From Muribaculaceae bacterium (lineage in GTDB: Bacteria; Bacteroidota; Bacteroidia; Bacteroidales; Muribaculaceae), in assembly GCA_022509105.1 (NCBI GenBank), contig JAFLTV010000024.1, positions 1 through 34,819 of the forward strand: DNA of 34,819 bases, given 5' to 3'. Positions within the stretch are counted from its first letter, which is position 1; every line of letters begins with the position of its first letter. A model generated the notes under the pieces. That model saw nothing but the letters and a program-made list of their open reading frames with translations. It was not told the DNA's origin and searched no databases. The position numbers were made by a program, and so were the translations under genes. This document shows, piece by piece, positions 8,655-16,768 of this stretch.

Positions 8655-10689
8655 TGGGATCATAATAATCCTCATCCTCTTCATCGGTATTATCGTTGGT
8701 GGTCTTCTTGCGGTTGCGAGCCTTCTTGTCAGCCTCGGGCTTATTCTTCTTAATATCCTCAGGTTTCATAAGGTCGACAGCCGTAGCAAAGACATTCCAC
8801 GTTTCGGTTCTTTCCCAATTCTTTTTAAGATTAATGACCTTGGGATAGTAATATGCCACGTCAGGCTGCTGCAATAGTTCATAATTCCCCGTGTCGAAAA
8901 CACCGTTTCCGTTGAGATCTTCAAAAATTCGGGCATAATATTTTCCCGGGGCAAGATATTGCAGATTCGCCTTTCCGTTGACCACGGGCACTCTCTTTAC
9001 CGGAGCGTCGCTTGTGCTAAGCAATTCCACAAAAGCGGGCACGGTGTCAACAAAATTCGTGATATCGAAAATCACGGCGGAATAATCATCTTCAGATTTG
9101 GTCTTGAAAGAGAATTCGAACGGGTCTGACACCGGGCCATAGATGCCGACAGCAGCGAGGGAATCTGCCGAGAGCCGGTATTGTGTTTCAAATTCCCAGG
9201 GGTATTCAATCTTTAGTCGTCGGGGATTGACCGAATCAAATGGGGTCGGACGCCATGGCTTGGCAACCGGTTTCCAGACAGTGTCGACCATCACCTCCAG
9301 CCGGAAGGCGTTTGTGTCAAGACTTGTGAGAGGAGTGTCGAATTCCAATATCACGGGTTGGTAAATCTCATGATTGGAAGATGTGATTGTCTTTATGGCC
9401 AAAGGAGTTGGTTTTTCAACTTTCTCCACTTCCTCTTCTTCAATTATTACCTCTTCTTCCCCCTCCTCGGCTTGCTTCTTTTTCTTTTTTTCGAGTTGTT
9501 TGGCCTTTTCTTTTTCAGCCTTTTCCTTGTCTTTGGCAGCCTGAGCCAATGCATTTTTCAGTTCGCGGGAATAGAAGAACCTCAGCGTGTCATTATAGAC
9601 AGTAAGGTTTTTAGCAGAGTCGGTGCGCAGATAAGAGGCTGCGATCCGCAGGCTGTCCAGACCTATTAAAGAGGGTTCGGTGATCCAGAAAGTCAGTGAG
9701 TCGTTTTTTTGAGAGCGTTCCAAAACATACCAGTCTTTCAATTCCGGAAACCCCACAGCCTCGATATAAGGAACAGTATCTGAGGGAGCGTTGAAAATGA
9801 AACTGAGCCTTGTTGAGTCAATGCGCTCATATTTCTGCAGATATTGAGATTTATAATCGCTTTCAAAACTTCTTAAAAGAATATCATTTGGCAGATATCT
9901 GGTTCTTTCGCGTGTTAGCACCGTGTCGACCTCGCCGGTTTTAAGATTGAAGACAGTGTCAACGGCAGTGACTCTCTCGGAGGTGGGAGAAAGAGTGACA
10001 TCTAAGAAAGCCATTGCTTCCTCCGGGTTGGCCCTGTGATAGTCATTATCCAAGTCGTTAAGAGCAAAAACTCGGTATTCTCCCGGGGCGAGACCGAGAA
10101 TAGTGAATCTTCCACGGTCGTCGGTTTTTGCCATCCTTTCGAAAGGGAGAGTTGAGAAAGCAGTGTCTGACAAGTTGGAGTAAACACCCACCAGCATTCC
10201 TTGCTGAGGTTCGAGATTATCTGCAGACAGCACCATGCCTGATATCTGGAGAGTGTCGATTTCCGGCCCTGTAGAGAAGAAATAACGGAAAGATGGAAGT
10301 TTGTTTCCTTCATTATTATCTTCGATTGAACTTCCAAAATCGATCGTGTAGGTAGTGTTTGCTTTCAGAGTGTCTTGAAAATCCACCCTAACCCTGCGAC
10401 CGGAAGAAGAGACACGAGGAACCTGCGCCATTGGAGGAGAGACAACAACGTTGGTGAAAGCGTCTTTAACGTTTACGATTTCATCAAACTCAATATCAAT
10501 TCTTTGCCGGTTGACATTTGTGGAGCCCGGGGCCGGGTTTGCCCTCACAAATCGCGGAGCATCTTCATCGCGCGGACCGCCGGAAGGGTTGCCGATAGAA
10601 GCACAAGAGGCGCCGGCCATCAAAACTGAGGCAAAAGTGCCTATGGCATACATCTGCAGGGTTGATTTTTTGATATTTCCTCTTTTCAT
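8638..10689 (-). CDS. Large Ig-like-domain lipoprotein, conserved in Bacteroidota, function unknown
   Basis: 683 aa. The N-terminus has a basic start and a hydrophobic stretch ending AGASC (C29), a lipoprotein signal. Residues about 41-142 (DEDAPRFVRANPAPGSTNVN ... FRYFFSTGP) look like the SbsA-type Ig-like/Big_5 domain. This is followed by a carboxypeptidase-regulatory-like fold (GRFTILGLAPGEYRVFALND, about 193-212). Residues about 378-426 are a very charged Lys/Glu segment, probably a long helix. More beta domains follow, with a second APGKYYARIFEDLNGNG motif near the C-terminus, and a disordered K/D/E tail. It is presumably anchored in the outer or inner membrane facing the periplasm. I cannot assign a function; members are widespread single genes in Bacteroidetes. 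Confidence 0.8.
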   Translation of the reverse strand: MKRGNIKKSTLQMYAIGTFASVLMAGASCASIGNPSGGPRDEDAPRFVRANPAPGSTNVNRQRIDIEFDEIVNVKDAFTNVVVSPPMAQVPRVSSSGRRVRVDFQDTLKANTTYTIDFGSSIEDNNEGNKLPSFRYFFSTGPEIDTLQISGMVLSADNLEPQQGMLVGVYSNLSDTAFSTLPFERMAKTDDRGRFTILGLAPGEYRVFALNDLDNDYHRANPEEAMAFLDVTLSPTSERVTAVDTVFNLKTGEVDTVLTRERTRYLPNDILLRSFESDYKSQYLQKYERIDSTRLSFIFNAPSDTVPYIEAVGFPELKDWYVLERSQKNDSLTFWITEPSLIGLDSLRIAASYLRTDSAKNLTVYNDTLRFFYSRELKNALAQAAKDKEKAEKEKAKQLEKKKKKQAEEGEEEVIIEEEEVEKVEKPTPLAIKTITSSNHEIYQPVILEFDTPLTSLDTNAFRLEVMVDTVWKPVAKPWRPTPFDSVNPRRLKIEYPWEFETQYRLSADSLAAVGIYGPVSDPFEFSFKTKSEDDYSAVIFDITNFVDTVPAFVELLSTSDAPVKRVPVVNGKANLQYLAPGKYYARIFEDLNGNGVFDTGNYELLQQPDVAYYYPKVINLKKNWERTETWNVFATAVDLMKPEDIKKNKPEADKKARNRKKTTNDNTDEEDEDYYDPTNPFG

Positions 10690-10708
10690 CTGATAATGAA
10701 ATTCTGTT

Positions 10709-10743
10709 CAAAAGTAACGAAAAAATCTTTTTAAAAGTGCAAA
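10709..10743 (-). promoter_or_regulatory. Probable promoter of the Ig-like lipoprotein gene
   Basis: The minus strand shows TTTG (10740-10743) and an exact -7 box TACTTTTG (10709-10716), separated by 23 bp, slightly longer than usual. The -7 box lies 19 bp upstream of the ATG at 10689. Confidence 0.5.
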
Positions 10744-10823
10744 AGAGGGAGTGATACGACCTAAAAAAGGGGGTTTTTGATATTTTTAATCAGTATCTTT
10801 CAGTTTAGGTCAAAAATTTAACC

Positions 10824-10831
10824 TATATTTG
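10824..10831 (+). promoter_or_regulatory. -7 box of the secDF promoter
   Basis: TATATTTG is an exact TAnnTTTG match about 90 bp upstream of the secDF ATG. A weak TTTC at 10798-10801 could serve as -33 (spacer 22). The remainder of the 231-bp divergent region shows only AT-rich sequence. Confidence 0.5.
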
Positions 10832-10920
10832 CAAGTTGAAAAAAGTGGGGACCCAAAAAACTAACCTGACATCCCCTCACTAACCGAATAAACTTAATAC
10901 ATTAAAAAAATAACAGAACA

Positions 10921-13893
10921 ATGCAGAACAAGGGGTTTATCAGCACGATTGCCATCCTTTTGATCTTAATCAGCGGCTTCTACATTTCGTTTTCAGTGGT
11001 GACTCACCATTACGAAGAAAAGGCAAAGAAGTATGCAATGGAAATGGCAGGCACGGATGATGTAACAAACGATGCCTACAAATTACATCTCAAACAGTTT
11101 AACGATTCAATCGACAAAGAAAAAGTTTACCTTGGCTACACGTATAACGACGTGAGGAAGCTTGAGGTCGGATTAGGCCTCGACCTTAAGGGAGGTATGA
11201 ACGTCGTGCTCGAAATCTCAGTTCCCGACATTCTTCGTCAGTATGCAGCCGGCCAGCGTCAGCTTGAACAAATCAATGAGGCGATAGCTGCAGTGCAAAA
11301 GACCGGCATTAAGGGCAGCGACAAAGATTTTATAGCAAAATTCTCCGCACAATTCCAGCCGGGCACAATGGCCGGACTTTTCACAAGAGAGGGAGAATAT
11401 CTTGGAAAAATAAGGAGCAACTCTTCAAATGCAGATGTTACTTCAGCTCTTGAAAACCAGGTTAACAGCCAAGTGGATGCAGCCTTCAACATCTTCCGCA
11501 CCCGTATTGACCAATTCGGTGTTGTAGCTCCTAATATCCAGAAGCTGCAAGACAAGAGCGGCCAGATCCTTCTTGAGCTCCCCGGTGTTAAGGAGCCGGA
11601 ACGTGTGACAGAGCTTCTGAAATCATCTGCCAACCTTGAATTCTTTGAGGTATATAATTATAATGAGATAGCAAGCGATTTGAATAGCTTCGCTCAGCAA
11701 TATGCTCAGCAAGACACTATCAACCACACCAACCTGATGCAACTCTTAGGCGGCGGCCAAAGAGCCGGCAGCCCGGTGATCGGTATGGTGGCGCCACAAA
11801 ACCGTGGGCTTGTTGACAGCATTTTGAATTCTCCGCTTGCAAAACAGAAATTGCCAAGTGATTTCTCGGCAGTGTGGGAAGTTAAGCCGGTAAACGTTCC
11901 CGTTTATGATGAAAACGGAAACGTCATGAAAAAAGCTAACGGCGAAGACCGCACCACTCCTTACTATCAGCTGATTGCGCTTAAGGGAGAGGCTGCCCTT
12001 GAGGGAGACGCCGTGACATCGGCTTCAAGCGAATACGACAACATGCGCGGTAACACAGTCAACATGCGTATGAATGATGCGGGCGCTCAGGCATGGGCCA
12101 CTTTGACAAGAAATAATATCGGCCGTCCGATCGCAATCGTACTTGACAACAACGTATATTCTTATCCTAACGTTAATAATGAAATCACGGGAGGAAGCTC
12201 GGAAATCACCGGTAACTTCACTCCTGAAGAGGCCAACGACCTTGCCAATGTGCTCAAATCAGGTAAGATGAGCGCGAAGGTAGACGTAGTCAGCAATAAT
12301 GTTATTGGCCCGAGCCTTGGAGCAGAGGCAGTAACCCAGGGCTTCCTGTCGTTTGTGGTCGCTATCGCCATCCTGATGGTCTTCATGATCCTCATCTATG
12401 GCATAGTGCCGGGTCTCGTGGCAAACGTAGGTCTTATCCTCAACTTGTATTTCACCCTTGGTATTCTTGCTTCATTCCAGGCAGTATTGACACTTTCCGG
12501 TATCGCCGGTATCGTGCTTGCCTTGGGTATGGCAGTGGATGCTAACGTGCTTATCTTTGAGCGTACGAAAGAGGAACTCAAGCTTGGCAAGAAATTGCGT
12601 CAGGCAATCTCCGAAGGTTACAGCAATGCATTCTCTGCTATCTTCGACTCCAATATCACTTCAGTGATCACAGGTATCATCCTGTTGCTCTTCGGATCAG
12701 GCCCGATCAAAGGTTTTGCAACCACTCTTATCATCGGTCTTGTCTGCTCATTCTTCACAGCAGTATTCCTGACCCGTATCGCGTTCGAGCTTATAACAAA
12801 GAACGGCCGTTGCGCGAATATGACATTCGACACCAAGATAAGCCGCAACCTTTTCTCAAATACGAAGATCAACTTCATCGGCAACTGGAGAATATCAGCA
12901 AGCATCTGGCTTTCATTGGTAGTTGTTTCCATCGCTTCTCTTGCAATCAGAGGCATGAACCAGGGCATCGATTTCTCCGGCGGTAGAAACTATGTGGTTC
13001 AATTCGACAAACAAGTGAACCCGAATGAACTTCAGCAACGTCTTGCAAAAGAATTCCAGGAAGAAGCCAACGATCCTACAGTAAGCGTAGGTGTCATCAC
13101 GATCGACGACCCGACAAAGGTGCGTATCTCCACCAACTATAGAATCAAAGACGATGATCCGAACGTGGATAATGAAGTGACAAGACTTCTTTACACCAAG
13201 CTTGCGCCTGAGCTCACAGACACCAACGGCAACATGATGGATGAAAATTCATTCGCAATCGCGGACGAAAACAGAGGTATAATCTCAATCCAGAAAGTAG
13301 GACCCTCTGTTGCCGACGATATGAAACGAGATGCATATTGGGCTGTCAGCATAGCAGTGGTTTGTATGTTCCTTTACATCCTTCTGCGGTTCCACAACAT
13401 CGCCTTCTCAGTCGGAGCGGTTAGCGCAGTGGCATTGACAGCTTTCCTTATCATCGGCTTCTATTCTATCTGCTGGGGCTTCCTGCCATTCTCAATGGAG
13501 ATTGACCAATCGTTTATAGCCGCGGTATTGACGATAATCGGTTATCAGATCAACGACACCGTGGTTGTATTCGACCGTGTGCGTGAAATGATGAAAGTAT
13601 ATCCGAAGGAAGACAGATTCTTGACATTTAATAAGAGTTTGAATACAACCTTGACACGTACGATCATGACATCATTCTCGACATTGCTCGTGCTTGGATG
13701 TATCTTCTTCCTCGGTGGCGACACAATCCGAAGCTTCACATTTGCAATGATCTTCGGTGTGATTGTCGGAACATTCTGCTCAATCTTCTGTGCAGCTCCG
13801 ATAGCTTATCATATCGTTAAGTTTAATATCGACCGCAAGAAGAAAAATGATGATGGCAAACCGGTGCTTCAAGGCAACCGTCGTTTCCAATAA
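10921..13893 (+). CDS. secDF: Fused protein translocase subunit SecDF
   Basis: 990-aa fusion of SecD and SecF, the proton-driven accessory subunits of the Sec translocon that pull substrates into the periplasm. The SecD part has TM1 (about 7-28), DLKGG (88-92), the P1 head domain, and a TM block with the MAVDANVLIFERTKEELK motif. The SecF part starts around residue 640, with GIDFSGG in its first periplasmic segment and QINDTVVVFDRVRE in its TM block. The fusion is standard in Bacteroidetes. The gene stands alone with its own promoter. No convincing intrinsic terminator separates it from tsaD. Confidence 0.95.
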   Translation: MQNKGFISTIAILLILISGFYISFSVVTHHYEEKAKKYAMEMAGTDDVTNDAYKLHLKQFNDSIDKEKVYLGYTYNDVRKLEVGLGLDLKGGMNVVLEISVPDILRQYAAGQRQLEQINEAIAAVQKTGIKGSDKDFIAKFSAQFQPGTMAGLFTREGEYLGKIRSNSSNADVTSALENQVNSQVDAAFNIFRTRIDQFGVVAPNIQKLQDKSGQILLELPGVKEPERVTELLKSSANLEFFEVYNYNEIASDLNSFAQQYAQQDTINHTNLMQLLGGGQRAGSPVIGMVAPQNRGLVDSILNSPLAKQKLPSDFSAVWEVKPVNVPVYDENGNVMKKANGEDRTTPYYQLIALKGEAALEGDAVTSASSEYDNMRGNTVNMRMNDAGAQAWATLTRNNIGRPIAIVLDNNVYSYPNVNNEITGGSSEITGNFTPEEANDLANVLKSGKMSAKVDVVSNNVIGPSLGAEAVTQGFLSFVVAIAILMVFMILIYGIVPGLVANVGLILNLYFTLGILASFQAVLTLSGIAGIVLALGMAVDANVLIFERTKEELKLGKKLRQAISEGYSNAFSAIFDSNITSVITGIILLLFGSGPIKGFATTLIIGLVCSFFTAVFLTRIAFELITKNGRCANMTFDTKISRNLFSNTKINFIGNWRISASIWLSLVVVSIASLAIRGMNQGIDFSGGRNYVVQFDKQVNPNELQQRLAKEFQEEANDPTVSVGVITIDDPTKVRISTNYRIKDDDPNVDNEVTRLLYTKLAPELTDTNGNMMDENSFAIADENRGIISIQKVGPSVADDMKRDAYWAVSIAVVCMFLYILLRFHNIAFSVGAVSAVALTAFLIIGFYSICWGFLPFSMEIDQSFIAAVLTIIGYQINDTVVVFDRVREMMKVYPKEDRFLTFNKSLNTTLTRTIMTSFSTLLVLGCIFFLGGDTIRSFTFAMIFGVIVGTFCSIFCAAPIAYHIVKFNIDRKKKNDDGKPVLQGNRRFQ

Positions 13894-13951
13894 AAAAGCA
13901 GTTTCCCTTTCGGGGGAAAGCAGATAGCAAAACCCTTACCCCTTATATCCC

Positions 13952-13988
13952 GAGAGGATCAGGCGTCTAACCCTCGCCGGGTCCTCTC
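13952..13988 (+). other. Two-tier hairpin in the leader before tsaD
   Basis: Outer arms GAGAGGA (13952-13958) and TCCTCTC (13982-13988) enclose inner arms GGCG (13962-13965) and CGCC (13975-13978), with TCA/GGG internal-loop bases. It ends 24 nt before the tsaD ATG and is not followed by a T tract, so it is not an intrinsic terminator. It could be an RNA leader element or a processing site. Confidence 0.4.
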
Positions 13989-14012
13989 ATCCCTTAAAAC
14001 CCATTATACTTT

Positions 14013-15029
14013 ATGGCTACATATATACTTGGCATAGAATCCTCTTGCGACGACACTTCAGCAGCTGTGGTGTGTGACGGAGTCTTGCTCAGTAATGTGA
14101 TTGCCGGCCAGAAAGTGCATGAGAATTATGGGGGAGTGGTTCCGGAGCTTGCCAGCCGTGCCCATCAGGAGAATATTGTGCCGGTGGTGGAGGAAGCCTT
14201 AAGGGAGGCAAAAATAAAGAAAGAGGATTTAAATGCGATAGCTTTCACCCGAGGCCCCGGTCTGTTAGGCTCCTTATTGGTAGGCACCTCCTTTGCCAAG
14301 GGGATGGCAATCGGTCTCAACATTCCTCTCATTGACGTGAATCATCTTCACGGCCATGTCTTGGCAGAGTTTATAAAGCGAGAGCCGGATTCTGAAGTGC
14401 CGGAATTTCCTTTCCTCTGTCTGTTGGTGTCAGGAGGGAATTCACAGATAGTTTTAGCCAAGTCGCCTTACGATATGGAGATATTAGGCAAGACCATAGA
14501 CGACGCGGCAGGAGAGGCCTTTGACAAATGTGCGAAACTCATGGGCCTTCCATATCCTGGGGGGCCACATATCGACAGGTTGGCGGCAGAAGGGGATGAG
14601 AATGCGTTTAAATTCCATAAGCCACATCTGCCGGGATATGACTATTCATTCAGCGGACTTAAAACCTCCTTTCTTTACACATTAAGAGACAGACTGAATG
14701 AAGATCCGGAATTTATAGAGAAGAATAAGGCCGACCTGGCGGCATCCTTGCAAAAGACCATTATAGAAATACTCATGGACAAGCTTGAAAAAGCATATAA
14801 GGATTATCCTGTAGGAGCTATTTCTGTAGGAGGCGGCGTGTCGGCTAATAGCGGCATGAGAAAGGCAGTGGAGGAATTCTGCCGGAAGAAAGGTATCAAG
14901 GCATGGATACCTCAAAGGGTTTTTACCACAGACAACGCAGCAATGGTGGCAGTTGCCGGTTATTTTAAATATCTTAAGGAAGATTATTGTGATTTAGCCT
15001 CTCCACCATATTCAAGAGTAAAGATATGA
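14013..15029 (+). CDS. tsaD: tRNA N6-adenosine threonylcarbamoyltransferase
   Basis: TsaD (Kae1/Gcp family) transfers the threonylcarbamoyl group to A37 of tRNAs reading ANN codons, working with TsaB, TsaE and TsaC. Visible signatures: GIESSCDDTSAAV at the N-terminus, the metal-binding HLHGH (H111, H115), LVSGGNSQ, and SVGGGVSANSGMR towards the C-terminus. 338 aa is the usual length. The stop overlaps the next ATG (ATGA at 15026), so the pair is coupled; the same neighbourhood occurs in other Bacteroidales. Confidence 0.95.
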   Translation: MATYILGIESSCDDTSAAVVCDGVLLSNVIAGQKVHENYGGVVPELASRAHQENIVPVVEEALREAKIKKEDLNAIAFTRGPGLLGSLLVGTSFAKGMAIGLNIPLIDVNHLHGHVLAEFIKREPDSEVPEFPFLCLLVSGGNSQIVLAKSPYDMEILGKTIDDAAGEAFDKCAKLMGLPYPGGPHIDRLAAEGDENAFKFHKPHLPGYDYSFSGLKTSFLYTLRDRLNEDPEFIEKNKADLAASLQKTIIEILMDKLEKAYKDYPVGAISVGGGVSANSGMRKAVEEFCRKKGIKAWIPQRVFTTDNAAMVAVAGYFKYLKEDYCDLASPPYSRVKI

Positions 15030-15832
15030 CTACAAAAAAAGAGAATCCGAAACCTTCGGGAAAAAAGGAAAAGACAGGCGACTACTACACGGAGACCCGT
15101 CATGTAGTCATATATGGCTACACGCGGCAAGAGCTAAAGAAAGTGATACGTCATTTTGAGGCCCAATTGCCGGATTTCGTGAAGATAACCATCGACAACA
15201 CTCATCTGGTCACCAATATCACCTTGACCGGAATGAACACCGGAGTGGAGTTGTTGAGATTTCAGATGAACAGATATCACAGCAATCTCAACCGTATTTT
15301 CACGCCGGATGTGGTGTCTTTAGAAGATCAGACAGTGGCGGAAGTGTTAGGCAATCTTCTCCATGAGAGAGAGCTTACCGTGGCTTGCGCGGAAAGTTGC
15401 ACAGGTGGCAACATAGCCCATAGAATCACTCAGATTCCGGGCAGTTCGGCATATTTTCTCGGAAGTGTGGTGAGCTACTCAAATGATGTAAAGGCCAATG
15501 TGTTGAAAGTGCCCAGAAGCGATATTTCTTCCTATGGAGCAGTGAGCAAGGAAGTGGTTGAAGCAATGGCCAAAGGGGTTGCAACTCTGATGAGGAGCGA
15601 TTGTGCGATAGCCACATCGGGCATAGCCGGCCCCGACGGAGGGACTCCTCTTAAGCCTGTGGGCACTGTGTGGATTGCTGTGAAATACGGCGAGCAGATA
15701 GTGAGCGAATGTCTTCATTTCTCGGGCGATAGAAACGCAGTGATAGAGAGTGCCACTAACCACGGAATGGTGATGCTTATAAATCTTCTGCGCAACAGCT
15801 ATGTGATGCAGGAAGAAGTGAACGACGATTGA
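15026..15832 (+). CDS. CinA C-terminal-domain amidohydrolase (PncC-type) with a KH-like N-terminal domain
   Basis: The C-terminal 165 residues carry the nicotinamide-mononucleotide deamidase signatures AESCTGG (122-128) and TSGIAGPDGG (197-206), a role in pyridine nucleotide salvage (family knowledge). Residues 1-15 are Lys-rich and probably disordered. Residues about 22-97 form a separate alpha/beta segment. It sits where full-length CinA has its KH-like middle domain, and it leads into SLEDQTVAEVLGNLLHERE, which aligns with the linker helix before the CinA C domain. The MoCF nucleotide-binding domain that begins full-length CinA is absent. 268 aa is thus longer than stand-alone PncC (about 160) and shorter than CinA (about 415). 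Confidence 0.8.
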   Translation: MTTKKENPKPSGKKEKTGDYYTETRHVVIYGYTRQELKKVIRHFEAQLPDFVKITIDNTHLVTNITLTGMNTGVELLRFQMNRYHSNLNRIFTPDVVSLEDQTVAEVLGNLLHERELTVACAESCTGGNIAHRITQIPGSSAYFLGSVVSYSNDVKANVLKVPRSDISSYGAVSKEVVEAMAKGVATLMRSDCAIATSGIAGPDGGTPLKPVGTVWIAVKYGEQIVSECLHFSGDRNAVIESATNHGMVMLINLLRNSYVMQEEVNDD

Positions 15833-15894
15833 TCATGCAGCCTTCGCAGTCTTTTAAAAAGGTTACAAAACACTTTAAAAATAAAAAATACAGG

Positions 15895-15911
15895 CAATCT
15901 TTCAAAGATTG
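15895..15911. promoter_or_regulatory. Perfect 17-nt palindrome upstream of the rpmB promoter
   Basis: CAATCTTT-C-AAAGATTG, 8-bp arms around one base, lies 12 bp upstream of the rpmB -7 box, centred near -35. It has no following T tract, so it is a poor terminator for the upstream gene. An operator is possible. Confidence 0.4.
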
Positions 15912-15923
15912 AAAACTTTTAAT

Positions 15924-15931
15924 TAACTTTG
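15924..15931 (+). promoter_or_regulatory. -7 box of the rpmB-rpmG-DUF4295 operon
   Basis: TAACTTTG is an exact -7 consensus match. Transcription from about 15938 would give an unusually long leader of about 110 nt before rpmB. The leader is more GC-rich than the surrounding gap and contains only short self-complementary stretches by eye. Confidence 0.55.
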
Positions 15932-16047
15932 CAGTCGGCTTGTGCCTCAACCATTAAAGCAGCCCGGAAAGATGCGCCAGGCAGCGATATGAGAGTGGAT
16001 ATGGCGGCCAAGTGCATAATAAAACAAAAGAAAACAAATAAACAGCC

Positions 16048-16311
16048 ATGTCAAAGATTTGTCAGATTACAGGCAAGAAAGCTTCAGTGGGCAATAATGT
16101 CTCCCACTCAAAGCGGCGCACAAAAAGAAAGTTTGAGGTAAACCTTCACAAGAAAAAATTCTATTGGGTGGAACAAGACATGTGGATTGAACTTCTTGTA
16201 TCCGCACATGCATTGCGCACAATCAATAAAATAGGTTTGAACGCAGCCTTGAAAAGAGCTGAAAAAGACGGCCTATTAGACTTTAAAGACATTAAAATCA
16301 TCTCTCTTTAA
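16048..16311 (+). CDS. rpmB: 50S ribosomal protein bL28
   Basis: 87 aa; begins [37 protein letters not shown], the classical bL28 N-terminus, with the basic SHSKRRTKR stretch near residues 19-27. Only one cysteine (C5), so this is the zinc-free form. It is followed 13 bp downstream by rpmG, as in most Bacteroidetes. Confidence 0.95.
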   Translation: MSKICQITGKKASVGNNVSHSKRRTKRKFEVNLHKKKFYWVEQDMWIELLVSAHALRTINKIGLNAALKRAEKDGLLDFKDIKIISL

Positions 16312-16324
16312 TTCTTAATGACTT

Positions 16325-16513
16325 ATGGCAAAGAAAGCAAAAGGTAACAGAGTGCAAGTCATTTTGGAATGCACCGAACATAAGGCAAGCGGAATGCCCG
16401 GAATGTCACGTTACATCACTACAAAAAACCGTAAGAACACTACGGGCCGTCTTGAGCTTAAAAAATATAATCCCATTCTGAAAAGAATGACAGTTCACAA
16501 GGAAATTAAATAA
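16325..16513 (+). CDS. rpmG: 50S ribosomal protein bL33
   Basis: 62 aa. [20 protein letters not shown] at the N-terminus and [23 protein letters not shown] are bL33 hallmarks. Only one cysteine is present, so the protein is the zinc-free (C-) type. Middle gene of the ribosomal operon, 10 bp before the DUF4295 gene. Confidence 0.95.
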   Translation: MAKKAKGNRVQVILECTEHKASGMPGMSRYITTKNRKNTTGRLELKKYNPILKRMTVHKEIK

Positions 16514-16523
16514 GACATAACCC

Positions 16524-16673
16524 ATGGCAAAGAAAACCGTTGCGTCTCTTCAGAAGGGTGAAGGCCGCACATTCAGCAAGATAATTAAAATGGAGAAATC
16601 TCCGAAAACCGGAGCATATGTCTTCAAAGAAGAAATGGTGCCGAACGATGCAGTTCAAGCAGCTTTGAAATAA
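16524..16673 (+). CDS. DUF4295 micro-protein, ribosome-associated in Bacteroidota
   Basis: A 49-residue ORF starting MAKKTVASLQKGEGRTFSKI and ending NDAVQAALK, very basic in its first half. Members of DUF4295 are found only in Bacteroidota and nearly always follow rpmB-rpmG. I recall that a Bacteroidota-specific large-subunit protein (bL38) was described from a Flavobacterium ribosome structure, and this family is a candidate for it, but I am not certain. The gene is closed by a strong terminator; ftsY, which often follows in Bacteroides, is not here. Confidence 0.85.
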   Translation: MAKKTVASLQKGEGRTFSKIIKMEKSPKTGAYVFKEEMVPNDAVQAALK

Positions 16674-16690
16674 TAAACAACCCATATATA

Positions 16691-16725
16691 AAAATGATGC
16701 CGGACTTCAATCCGGCATCATTTTT
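16691..16725 (+). terminator. Terminator of the rpmB operon, probably bidirectional
   Basis: AAAATGATGCCGGA pairs perfectly with TCCGGCATCATTTT around a CTTCAA loop, with the T tract at 16721-16725. The A tract on the other side would serve as the T tract for lpxA transcripts arriving on the minus strand. Confidence 0.88.
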
Positions 16726-16768
16726 ATATATTAATTGAAATTAATAGGTTTGCGAAAAGGCCGCGGGT

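Noticed and set aside
13902..13919. Hairpin TTTCCC/GGGAAA after secDF
   Set aside because: Only six base pairs and no T tract follow, so it is not a convincing terminator.
15929..16141. ORF of 70 codons in the rpmB leader region
   Set aside because: It runs through the leader and into rpmB in another frame, has no family-like sequence and a composition of out-of-frame translation.
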